NCBI RefSeq assembly: GCF_026262575.1
Contig: NZ_JAPKFL010000003.1
Location: 124,001-188,000 of the forward strand
From: Streptomyces marinisediminis
GTDB lineage: Bacteria > Actinomycetota > Actinomycetes > Streptomycetales > Streptomycetaceae
Reading direction: 5' to 3'
DNA length: 64,000 bases
A model generated the notes under the pieces. The model did not search any database and was not told the origin of the DNA. It was given only the letters and a program-made list of their open reading frames with translations. Position numbers and translations under genes: made by a program. Within the stretch, counting starts at the first letter, position 1. The number at the start of each line of letters is the position of its first letter. Positions 53,801 through 60,530 of this stretch are shown in pieces.

Positions 53801-53883
53801 CGCGGGTGGCGGAATAGGCAGACGCGCTGGATTCAGGTTCCAGTGCCCGAAAGGGCGTGGGGGTTCAACTCCCCCCTCGCGCA
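53801..53883 (+). tRNA. tRNA-Leu (anticodon CAG)
   Basis: The acceptor GCGCGGG pairs with CTCGCGC. The anticodon stem CTGGA/TCCAG encloses TTCAGGT (CAG). A long variable arm (TGCCCGAAAGGGCG) follows, as class II tRNAs have, and the T-arm is GGGGGTTCAACTCCCCC. CCA is not encoded. Its 3' end is the integration site of the island that follows. Confidence 0.97.
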
Positions 53884-53892
53884 CTCACAGAG

Positions 53893-53915
53893 ACCCCTGT
53901 TGATCAGGGGTTTTT
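53893..53915 (+). terminator. Terminator after tRNA-Leu
   Basis: A 7-bp stem (ACCCCTG/CAGGGGT), 5-base loop and T5 run; unusually U-rich for this genome. It may also end the old integrase gene from the other side. Confidence 0.8.
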
Positions 53916-54402
53916 CTGTTTTTCAGGGTCGCGCGTGTCCAACCGCGCGACCAACGCGCCAGCGTCTTGGCTCGTGTCAGAACAGCTCTTGCCCAGCCCG
54001 ACCCGGCTGGCGTTGTTGGCAGCCAGCTTCCTGGCCCCGTCTGCCCGGCTGTGCCCGTAGCGGGCCATCGTGTATCCGGGCGAGTGGTGGCGAACGTTCG
54101 CGGACACCTCGCCGGGATACTGTCCCGCCTCCAGGGCGTTGGTCACATGGCTGTGACACAGGTCATGGATGCGGAAGTCCTCCGGCAGCCGAAGCCGAGT
54201 GCGGAGCCTGTGCCAGCGGTCCGACACCTTCTCCGGGTCCTGCGGTCCGCCCGGCCCGGCTGTCCTCGCGAAGCCGGAAGCCGTCACGTGCGAAGACAGG
54301 CTCGTGGTCGGTCCACGCGGAACCGAGCCGCTCCGCCTCCGCGTCCAGCCGCTTCTTCTGGTGCTCGAGCGCGTTCGTCAAGGACTGGACGACGTAGATC
54401 AC
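53904..54402 (-). pseudogene. Tyrosine-type site-specific integrase, truncated, frameshifted and missing a catalytic Arg
   Basis: The C-terminal catalytic part of an actinobacterial integrase survives. The upstream piece (54284-54402, ALEHQKKRLDAEAERLGSAW, VFARDGFRL) is in one frame. The rest (53904-54287) is in another (DPEKVSDRWHRLRTRLRLP, FRIHDLCHSHVTNALEAG, HHSPGYTMARYGHS), so a frameshift lies at about 54255-54285. The family motif HDLRH reads HDLCH here: the catalytic Arg is Cys (codon TGT at 54156-54158 in the coding sense, one transition from CGT). The nucleophilic Tyr (ARYGH) is kept. The N-terminal arm and core-binding domains are absent. Confidence 0.88.
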
Positions 54403-54574
54403 CGCGCTGTCGTCGCCGTCCTTGGCAGCGAACTACCACACGGGCCGCTTCTCCCTGGTGTCCGCGCTCAAAGCGGAACTGATCGTGAAGACTCCGGCCA
54501 ACCGCAATCCCGGCAAGCCATGGACACAGGACGCACCCGTGGTGCAGCCGCCCGAGGCGAGGCCCGGCGCAGCG

Positions 54575-54610
54575 ATCCGCATCGGCTACGCCCGCTGCTC
54601 CACGGCCAGC
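54575..54610 (+). pseudogene. Fragment of a serine recombinase N-terminus
   Basis: The translation IRIGYARCSTAS matches the start of resolvase/invertase catalytic domains (RxGYARxST), with the Ser nucleophile region. The reading frame then loses all similarity. It sits inside an otherwise meaningless frame (54422-54772). Confidence 0.5.
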
Positions 54611-54687
54611 ACGCGCCCGCCCCGCCCCAGCCTCAGAGGGAGCGGGAGAGGCCAGCACGGGGGGCGTACCGTGTGCCCCGAGGCGGC

Positions 54688-55242
54688 TCAGGTACCGGAG
54701 GCCGGAGCGGTGAGAGCTTCCTCAGCCAGCGCGTCCATCAGCAGTTCATCGCAGGGGTGGCCCCTCCAGTAGCCGGACTGACGGAGGCGGCCAGCGGGTT
54801 TGAACCCGGCCTTCTCGTACGCGGCGATCCCGGTCGCGTTGGGCTCCAGCACCTTCAGCCAGACCATCCGCAGCGCGGCGTACTCGAACGCCCACCGCAG
54901 CGTCAGGGCCGTCGCTTCCGTGGCAAGCCCTCTACCCCGCGCTTCGGGGGCGAGCAGGATGACGTACTCAGCGGTCCGGACCGCCGGATCGATCTGGAGA
55001 GACGTGAGGCCGACGGGGGTGCGGTCCTCGGTGGTGATCACCTCGAACTGGGGGAAGTCGCGGTTTCGTCCTGCCGCCTCCCAGCCGCCAGCGCGGACTT
55101 CCCACGACTGGGGGACCTGCGTACCGTAGCCCAGGATCGTGCCGGGGTCGTTCTCCCACCGGTGGTAGTCGGGCAGGTGGTCGCGGTCCGGCATGGCCAG
55201 GCTGACGCGCTTACCCGGGAGCAGGATGTTCGGGTCGGTCAT
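54688..55242 (-). CDS. GNAT acetyltransferase of the lasso-peptide operon (albusnodin-type tailoring)
   Basis: A 184-residue RimJ/RimL-like GNAT. Motif A is LLAPEARGRGLATEATALTL with the acetyl-CoA loop R-G-R-G-L-A at residues 102-107. Motif B region: LKVLEPNATGIAAYEKAGFKPAGRLRQSGYWRG. ATG 55242 overlaps the stop of the B gene (ATGA, 55239-55242), so it is translated with the lasso machinery. In the albusnodin cluster of S. albus an acetyltransferase is required for production and acetylates a core Lys. The core here has one Lys, at position 10. Acetylation of that Lys is therefore the likely reaction (inference); self-resistance or an unrelated target is less likely given the coupling. Confidence 0.85.
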   Translation of the reverse strand: MTDPNILLPGKRVSLAMPDRDHLPDYHRWENDPGTILGYGTQVPQSWEVRAGGWEAAGRNRDFPQFEVITTEDRTPVGLTSLQIDPAVRTAEYVILLAPEARGRGLATEATALTLRWAFEYAALRMVWLKVLEPNATGIAAYEKAGFKPAGRLRQSGYWRGHPCDELLMDALAEEALTAPASGT

Positions 55243-55877
55243 CGGTACCTCTTCGATGTTGGCTCTGGTCCGTTGATGGGCGAGTAGTCACCAGTCTGAG
55301 CCGGTTCTTCGATGGGCTGGCCGTGAACGTCACAGATCCATGCGTGCATACGGATCGGGTCGGTCGCGACGCCGTGACGCCAGGCTCCCCCACGCCCGCC
55401 GGCCGCCAGCAGGAGCGCGGCTGCCGTGGACTCCTCCAGGCAGGCGACACGGGCAGGGAAGAGGCGCGCGGCCCAGCGAACCGAGCGGACAGCCAGGCTG
55501 GCGTGTGCCCGCGTCGGGGGCGGGAGGGCGCTGCCCGCTTCCGCCAGGCGCACCAGCCGACCGAAGCGCGTGCGCCGTGGTCCCAGCCAGCGCGCGGTGA
55601 GGGTGCCTGTGAGGAGCACGGTTGCCGCGATGCGCCACGACCACGGGGGCGGGGCGGGAAGATCCAGCCGGACGGATGACTCGCTTGTGCCCCAGGAGAT
55701 TTCGGAGGCTCGGACCGTGACCGGGGCCGGAGCCTCGCCGCGCTCCAGAGAGCCGAGCCAGCGGGCCAGGGAGTCGCCGGTAAGGACCACGGTCGTTCCG
55801 GTCCGGTAGTTGACGACCACGCCCGCCTCTGCGGCCAGAGCGGTACGGGTATGACGACTCGGGGCGGGTACGTTCAC
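55239..55877 (-). CDS. Lasso peptide B protein: transglutaminase-like leader protease, no separate RRE gene
   Basis: A 212-residue protein starting GTG 55877, overlapping the cyclase stop by 4 bp (GTGA, 55874-55877). The C-terminal half is the lasso B2 protease: Cys146 in RVACLEES, His178 in RMHAWICDVHG, Asp183, the expected Cys-His-Asp triad, plus WRHGVATDP. It cuts the leader from the precursor. The N-terminal 45 residues (AAEAGVVVNYRTGTTVVLTGDSLARWLGSL) look like short beta strands and a helix, and may be a reduced recognition domain in place of a stand-alone RRE (B1), for which I find no gene. Residues 76-98 are hydrophobic around a WSWRIAATVLL segment. Confidence 0.85.
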   Translation of the reverse strand: MNVPAPSRHTRTALAAEAGVVVNYRTGTTVVLTGDSLARWLGSLERGEAPAPVTVRASEISWGTSESSVRLDLPAPPPWSWRIAATVLLTGTLTARWLGPRRTRFGRLVRLAEAGSALPPPTRAHASLAVRSVRWAARLFPARVACLEESTAAALLLAAGGRGGAWRHGVATDPIRMHAWICDVHGQPIEEPAQTGDYSPINGPEPTSKRYR

Positions 55878-57571
55878 GGCTTGTCCTCCCAACGAACCCT
55901 CTCGGTCGCGGTGTGGCTGACGCGTAGCCACAGCTCCGTGCCGAGGACTGGCTCGATCAGACCCCAGGGAACATCGACGCCGAGCACCGCCCGCCGGATA
56001 AGCGAGCGCAGGACTGCCGGGCGCACCAGCCCGAGGTCCGCCAGGCACCCGTCAGCCAGCTCAAGGACGCACGTCTGGTTGGCCCGTAGCCCGTGGTGGT
56101 GGTCCACCGCGAACAGCCCCTTGGAGCCGCGCCGCACTACCTCTCGGGGGAGGAGGTCGGTAACCGCGTCGCTCAGCAGCGGCTTGTACCTGCGGGCCGA
56201 CCACCGCTCTGACGACGGGACCGACATCACAGCTTCGAGTACCCGGACATCCGTGAACGGGTTGTGCATCTCGATGCCGTACGCGCCGGCAAGTTGGTTC
56301 TCCGTCGCGGCCGTACGGCCGACGTACCGCGCTTCGCTGAGAAGGTGGCGATCGGCGTAGCCCAAGCCGTCAGTGTCGGTGTCCGCCGAGACAGCCGCCT
56401 TGGCCAGCGTGGTGGCCTGGTGGGTGAGCCAGGGCTTCGGGACCGGCACGCTCCCCAGCCGATCGGGCGCGCTCCAGGCTGCGGCTATGGCGGGCCAGGG
56501 GCTTGAACGGTAGAGGCGGCTCCATGCCTGAGCGTCACGCGCCAGCCGGAGAAGGCGACCCGAGTGGGCGAGGTCGGCCAGGTGGACCGGGGGAGGCATG
56601 AACAGGGAGTCACCCCCGTCCCCGGTCAGGTGCACCGACGCGCCTTCTTCGGCCAGTAGGGCGAATTGGTGGAAGAGTTGGGCGATGGTCACGGCGGACG
56701 GTGCCGGTTCATCGGTCAATATCAGGGCGTCCAGGTCGGTGAACGGCAGATGTTCGCGCCCGAGGGCCATGCATCGATGCCTGATGGACGGGAAGGCACG
56801 CGCCACCATCCGCGCATGGTCCACGTCCCCGCCCGACTCCCGGCCCTTAGGGTGGAAGGTGACTCCGACGACCGGTCCGCGCCGCGCGGCGTAGGCCGCC
56901 AGGGTGCTGGAGTCCAGGCCGCCGGACAGGTCCGAAGAGACCTCCCGTCCGGTCACCCGGATCAGGACGCCGTCCGACAGATCGAGCCGCAACCGGTTCA
57001 CCGCCTCTGACCAGGCGGAGGAACCTGGACGCCAGTACAGCGAAGAGAACGGTGTCCCGTCTCGCGGAGCCGTCCACCGATGCCCCGGCTTGACCTGGGC
57101 GATGCCGGTCCAGGCCGACCGCCCCGGTGTCCAGGCCGTTGGGTCCGCGAGGTGAGCGGCCAACCAAACCGTGTCCGGACGACTCCCCAGCAGGGACGCG
57201 AGTGCGAGAGAGCTGGACGCCCAGACGGGTATGCCGGCGCTCGCGGCCACGTAGAGAGGGCACGAGCCTGCCGGGTCGGCCCACAGGGTGAACGAGCCCG
57301 CACCGTCGTCCAGAGCGAGGGCGTACGAGCCAGCCCAGGCCGTAGCCGCAGTGTCGAACTCCCGCAGGTCCGTACACCCGGCCAACCGTTGTAGCTCCGT
57401 ATCCGTCGCGCCGCACGGGCCGAACACGGCCAGCCTCCGCCCACCGTCGCTCTCCGCCTGCCGCACCGTCGTTCCAACCGACCAGGCGTCTGGCTTCCGC
57501 CACAGGACACGAGCGCCCACGGGGCTCGGAGCCGGATGGGAAGGGGCGAGAGCCCCGCCAAACCAACGCAT
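55874..57571 (-). CDS. Lasso peptide cyclase (asparagine synthetase-like C protein)
   Basis: A 565-residue protein related to asparagine synthetase B. The N-terminal amidotransferase-like half starts MRWFGG without the Cys2 nucleophile, as in lasso cyclases. The ATP-pyrophosphatase PP-loop DLSGGLDSSTLAAYAA is at about 214-227 (SGGLDSS 216-222). LTGDGGDSLFMPPP and the lysine-containing RYKPLLSDAV follow. It adenylates the Glu side chain of the core and forms the isopeptide ring. ATG 57571 is chosen because AAAGGAGGTGA, a perfect Shine-Dalgarno, lies just upstream. The gene follows the precursor by 68 bp and overlaps the B gene. Confidence 0.92.
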   Translation of the reverse strand: MRWFGGALAPSHPAPSPVGARVLWRKPDAWSVGTTVRQAESDGGRRLAVFGPCGATDTELQRLAGCTDLREFDTAATAWAGSYALALDDGAGSFTLWADPAGSCPLYVAASAGIPVWASSSLALASLLGSRPDTVWLAAHLADPTAWTPGRSAWTGIAQVKPGHRWTAPRDGTPFSSLYWRPGSSAWSEAVNRLRLDLSDGVLIRVTGREVSSDLSGGLDSSTLAAYAARRGPVVGVTFHPKGRESGGDVDHARMVARAFPSIRHRCMALGREHLPFTDLDALILTDEPAPSAVTIAQLFHQFALLAEEGASVHLTGDGGDSLFMPPPVHLADLAHSGRLLRLARDAQAWSRLYRSSPWPAIAAAWSAPDRLGSVPVPKPWLTHQATTLAKAAVSADTDTDGLGYADRHLLSEARYVGRTAATENQLAGAYGIEMHNPFTDVRVLEAVMSVPSSERWSARRYKPLLSDAVTDLLPREVVRRGSKGLFAVDHHHGLRANQTCVLELADGCLADLGLVRPAVLRSLIRRAVLGVDVPWGLIEPVLGTELWLRVSHTATERVRWEDKP

Positions 57572-57639
57572 GCAGTCACCTCCTTTGACGAGAGGGAAGG
57601 GACGCGGCGGCACCTTCGCAGAGATGCCGCCGCCGGACG

Positions 57640-57768
57640 CTAGGCCCCGTAGGGCGAGCGCTTGTTCTCCACGCTGGAGTTGGTGTTGCCCTTCGTCAGA
57701 AGCGCCGCGTCCTCCAGGCTCACGACCTCCTCCACCGGCTCGGTGTCGAGCGCGGACCGGTCTTCCAT
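57640..57768 (-). CDS. Lasso peptide precursor (albusnodin-like)
   Basis: A 42-residue precursor. ATG 57768 has GGAGGTGAG upstream, so the longer frame to 57897 is rejected. The leader is 26 residues, acidic, with VVSLEDAALLTK at its end; Thr is at the penultimate position, as lasso proteases require. The predicted core is GNTNSSVENKRSPYGA (16 residues): Gly1 for ring closure, Glu8 as acceptor (8-residue ring), tail NKRSPYGA. From memory, albusnodin is GQGGGQSEDKRRAYNC: Gly1, Glu8, Lys10, Arg11 and Tyr14 coincide. This is a predicted product; cleavage and cyclisation have not been shown. Confidence 0.88.
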   Translation of the reverse strand: MEDRSALDTEPVEEVVSLEDAALLTKGNTNSSVENKRSPYGA

Positions 57769-57903
57769 GGTTCTCACCTCCATTCGGATCAGCAGGGCGT
57801 GGAGGGCGGGCTTCCCCGCCACGGTGGTACGACCTCCCCGGGTGTAGGCTGCGCGGCCCGGGAGGGGCTCGGGGCGGATCGCTTGGTGATCCGGCATGGT
57901 CTC

Positions 57904-58137
57904 TCAGGCAGTCGTTTCCTGGTCCGGCGCTGACCGCTCCACCGGGGGCGACGCGCGGGCGTCCTCCCTGATGTGCTGAGTCGCCGTGGTGCCGAGGAGG
58001 AACAGGGCCAGGGCGTTGCCCAGCAGCCAGGTCCCGGTCAGGGCCGTCCCCGAGAGATTCTGTCGTTCCCTGCGGTGGCGACCGACAGCCCTTCCTGCCG
58101 CGTGACCAGCGCCGTCCGTGCGGTCCTTCGCTGCCAC
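57904..58137 (-). CDS. Small single-pass membrane protein upstream of the lasso precursor
   Basis: A 77-residue protein. GTG 58137 is preceded by GGAAGGAGG with 8-base spacing, a very strong site, which is why I accept it although the open frame runs further upstream. A basic N-terminus (RAVGRHRRERQNL) precedes one hydrophobic helix (LTGTWLLGNALALFLLGTTAT), then a polar acidic tail. It ends 135 bp before the precursor start on the same strand, so it may be the first gene of the operon. No similarity is recognised. Immunity or export of the peptide is speculation; no ABC transporter is present. Confidence 0.6.
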   Translation of the reverse strand: MAAKDRTDGAGHAAGRAVGRHRRERQNLSGTALTGTWLLGNALALFLLGTTATQHIREDARASPPVERSAPDQETTA

Positions 58138-58290
58138 GTCTGCGGCCTCCTTCCGTTCACTTCGGTGCCGCTGTGCGGTAGCTCCAAGAAAAGCGTCGAA
58201 AGGCCGCTCATCCCACGGCATCGATGCGGCAGTCTTGATGCACTTCCGTGCGTGAGGGCATGGCTGTGCGGGCCACGGGAAGGGGCGGCT
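58138..58290. promoter_or_regulatory. Divergent promoter region of the island
   Basis: 153 bp between the 77-aa membrane protein (-) and the XRE regulator (+). Both promoters must lie here; individual boxes cannot be assigned. It is the natural place for autoregulation by the XRE protein (inference). Confidence 0.4.
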
Positions 58291-59544
58291 ATGGGCATGG
58301 CAGAACGGCGCAGGTCTCTCGGCTACAGTCAGGAGCAACTGGCTGAGTTGCTCGAAGTGGACCGCACGACAGTCGGGCGCTGGGAGAGCGGCAGAAGCAC
58401 CCCTCAGCCGCCGCAGCGACCGGGCCTGGCGGACGCCCTCGACCTCACCCTGGACGAGCTTGACGCCCTTCTGGCGAAGCCGCAGGGAGCCAGCCCGGAG
58501 CGCGTGAGGCGAGTGCCCAGTGACCACCCGAGCGCGGGAGACCCCGACGAGATGATCCGCCGCGAATTCCTCCGTATCCTCACCGTCAGTGGAGCCCTCA
58601 CGGCCTTGTCCGTGGACGAGGCCGAAGCCCTCGTGGATGGAGTGCGCCGGGGTGCGCCCGCCGACTTCACGCGCATGAACGACCACCTCTGGCAGGTCTA
58701 CCAGCTCGCCCGCTCCAAAGGTTCCGTCTATCCCGTCGTCCGCGATCAGCTCTCGTCACTGGGCGAAGCCCTGGCGGACACCCGAGGCAACTCCCGACCG
58801 CTCCTGAACGCGGCAGCGGACCTCTTCCAACTGGCCGGAGAAGTCGCCTTCGACGCCAACCGGTACACCGACGCGGCAGCCTCGTACTCGATGGCCGCGT
58901 CCGTCAGCAAGGATGCCGGAGCCTTCGACCTGTGGGCCTGTGCCCTCGTGCGCCACGCCTACGTGGACGTGTCCGAGCATCGGTACCGGCAGGCGGCACA
59001 GATCCTTGGAGCGGCGGAGAGGCTGGCCACAAGGGGGGACAGCGCTCTCGCGACCCGTCACTGGGTCGCGGCTGTCCAGGCCGAGGCGTACGCGGGTATG
59101 GGAAACCTGGCCGCGTGTGAGCGCGCGCTGGACCAGGCCGAGCGGGTGATGGAGCTGACGACGGGCAGCCCCAACGGGGGCTGGTTGCGCTTCGACGGCA
59201 CTCGGCTGGCCGAGGAGCGGGGAGCCCGTTACGTGCAGCTCGGCCGCCTCGACCTGGGGGAAGAGGCTTTGAAGAAGGCGCTGAACCAGACCGCGCTCGC
59301 CTTCGGGCAGTCGTACCGGCGCAGGGGCGCTGTCCTGGCTGACCTTGCCGCCGTCGGGGCGAAGCGGAGCGATCCCGAACAAGTCGTCGAGTACGGCCGC
59401 GAGGCCATCCGGTTGGCCCGAGCGTCATCATCGGGGTACGTCGCCCGTAGACTCCAAGCCCTGTGCGGGGAGTTCGGCCCCCTGAGCAGGGACCGCCGGG
59501 TCGCGGAGCTGGGGGCGGAGATCGCCACGCTGAGCACGCCGTGA
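58291..59544 (+). CDS. XRE-family HTH regulator with TPR-like C-terminal region
   Basis: A 417-residue protein. The helix-turn-helix is at about 5-60 (RRSLGYSQEQLAELLEVDRTTVGRWESGRSTPQPPQRPGLADAL). A stretch FLRILTVSGALTALS follows, then a helical-repeat region (about 150-410: FQLAGEVAFDANRYTDAAASYSMAASVSKDAGA, RYRQAAQILGAAERLA, MGNLAACERALDQAERVM) typical of Streptomyces XRE-TPR regulators. ATG 58291 follows GGGAAGGGG; ATG 58297 is possible. The class is abundant in Streptomyces genomic islands. It may control the divergent lasso operon, but nothing in the sequence proves this. Confidence 0.88.
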   Translation: MGMAERRRSLGYSQEQLAELLEVDRTTVGRWESGRSTPQPPQRPGLADALDLTLDELDALLAKPQGASPERVRRVPSDHPSAGDPDEMIRREFLRILTVSGALTALSVDEAEALVDGVRRGAPADFTRMNDHLWQVYQLARSKGSVYPVVRDQLSSLGEALADTRGNSRPLLNAAADLFQLAGEVAFDANRYTDAAASYSMAASVSKDAGAFDLWACALVRHAYVDVSEHRYRQAAQILGAAERLATRGDSALATRHWVAAVQAEAYAGMGNLAACERALDQAERVMELTTGSPNGGWLRFDGTRLAEERGARYVQLGRLDLGEEALKKALNQTALAFGQSYRRRGAVLADLAAVGAKRSDPEQVVEYGREAIRLARASSSGYVARRLQALCGEFGPLSRDRRVAELGAEIATLSTP

Positions 59545-59558
59545 CGAGAGGGGTTGGC

Positions 59559-59918
59559 ATGTCGCAGGTCGAAGGCGCACGAGTGTTTCGGGAAGCCTGG
59601 ATCGAGGGAGTGCACCGCCACTACCCGGGGGAGCCCAAGCCCGGGTACGTCACCCCTTGGGAGGACACGCCACAGTGGGAGCGTGAGGCCGCAGGCGCCG
59701 TCTACGAACAGGTCCGCCAGTTCATAGAGACCAGCGGCGGCCACACCGCCAGGCTGTCCCGCGAGCAGAAGGGCCGGTTCGTGGCCGTGTGCTGGACGGC
59801 GCAGATGTTCAAGCACTTCGAGGACCCGAAGCCCGGGTACGTCGCTGACTGGCCCGACCTCCCGCCGTGGCAGCAGGAGACTGACGCCGACATCTTCGAG
59901 GTCATCGAGAAGTCCTGA
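59559..59918 (+). CDS. Small Trp-rich protein with an internal repeat
   Basis: A 119-residue protein. Two copies of a motif occur: PKPGYVTPWEDTPQWEREAAGAVYEQV (about 26-52) and PKPGYVADWPDLPPWQQETDADIFEVI (about 90-116). Between them is a helix ending KGRFVAVCWTAQMF. ATG 59559 has GAGAGGGG upstream. It starts 14 bp after the XRE stop, so it is probably co-transcribed. Similar small proteins often follow XRE regulators in Streptomyces; the function is unknown. Confidence 0.75.
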   Translation: MSQVEGARVFREAWIEGVHRHYPGEPKPGYVTPWEDTPQWEREAAGAVYEQVRQFIETSGGHTARLSREQKGRFVAVCWTAQMFKHFEDPKPGYVADWPDLPPWQQETDADIFEVIEKS

Positions 59919-60084
59919 CCAGGAGCGGTGCCAGAAGGCTGGCCATGCGACCAACGCATGACCAACAGCCGGCCGAGACCGCCGGAAACAGCCGGCAAGA
60001 AGCGGAGAAACATCCGCCGACGTACCGCCTGTCGACGAGCGTTACCCCAGGTCAGAGCCGCCTTCCTGGTGGTGCGAGGCGAGA

Positions 60085-60105
60085 GTTCAACTCCGCACTC
60101 GCGCA
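60085..60105 (+). repeat. attR: imperfect copy of the tRNA-Leu 3' end
   Basis: GTTCAACTCC, then GCA in place of CCC, then CTCGCGCA: 19 of 21 bases equal 53863-53883. It lies directly before the displaced terminator. Confidence 0.8.
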
Positions 60106-60138
60106 CACAGGACACCTCGGGTGTCCACCGCACCGACG

Positions 60139-60176
60139 GAAACGGGCGGCATCGTGATCACGATGCCGCCCGTTTC
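60139..60176. terminator. Displaced tRNA-Leu terminator
   Basis: A perfect 38-bp palindrome centred on GTGATCAC (arms GAAACGGGCGGCATCGTGA and complement). It lies 34 bases after attR, where the uninterrupted tRNA-Leu would need a terminator. Confidence 0.8.
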
Positions 60177-60530
60177 GTTGTGCCCGGACCTCGGCGCGCG
60201 GACGCCCGGCGCCCTCCGGGTCGCGCGCGGCCCGGTCGTCGGTGACCGGCACCGCAGCCCATGCGGGCGCCCTGCGACGGGGCATGGGGGTGGGCCCCGC
60301 GGAGCCGCACCCGCCGGGGTCCGCTGCCGTGGGCGGACCGGGTCGACGCGGTCGGCGCTTGGCTGTGCCGCGCGCCCCGGACTCCTCCGCGCGCGCCGGG
60401 GCGCACGAGGGCGGACTCGCCGTTGCGCGGAGCGGCGACGAGGTGGTGCACACCCTCGGCCCCGGCTGTGGCCGGTGGCGGCTGTCGCGGTCGGTGGGGC
60501 GGGGTGGCGGTGGGCTGGGATACTCGGCGG

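Larger units (their letters stand above)
53884..54687. other. Decayed left end of the island
   Basis: About 800 bp between tRNA-Leu and the acetyltransferase gene. It holds only remnants: the terminator, the broken integrase (53904-54402) and the serine-recombinase scrap near 54575-54610. Confidence 0.7.
53863..60105. mobile_element. tRNA-Leu integrated genomic island carrying a lasso-peptide operon
   Basis: A 21-bp segment at the 3' end of tRNA-Leu (53863-53883, GTTCAACTCC...CTCGCGCA) recurs at 60085-60105 with two mismatches, giving attL and attR. An 11-bp direct repeat GCGACCAACGC lies just inside each end (53947-53957 and 59947-59957), plausibly arm-type integrase sites. A decayed integrase lies next to attL, the usual place. 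The perfect 38-bp palindrome after attR (60139-60176) is probably the original tRNA-Leu terminator. Because the integrase is dead and attR has diverged, the island looks fixed. Confidence 0.75.
59919..60530. other. Right end of the island, attR and tRNA-Leu terminator, then spacer to cobK
   Basis: 612 bp without a supported gene. It contains the arm-type repeat (59947-59957), attR (60085-60105), the palindrome (60139-60176), then about 350 bp of GC-rich spacer in which I recognise nothing. Confidence 0.6.

Noticed and set aside
57769..57897. Longer lasso precursor starting at 57897 or 57783
   Set aside because: ATG 57768 has the good ribosome-binding site and a normal lasso leader length; the extra residues look like translated leader DNA.
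58138..58686. Upstream extension of the 77-aa membrane protein on the minus strand
   Set aside because: It would overlap the XRE regulator gene; the GTG at 58137 has a far better start signal.
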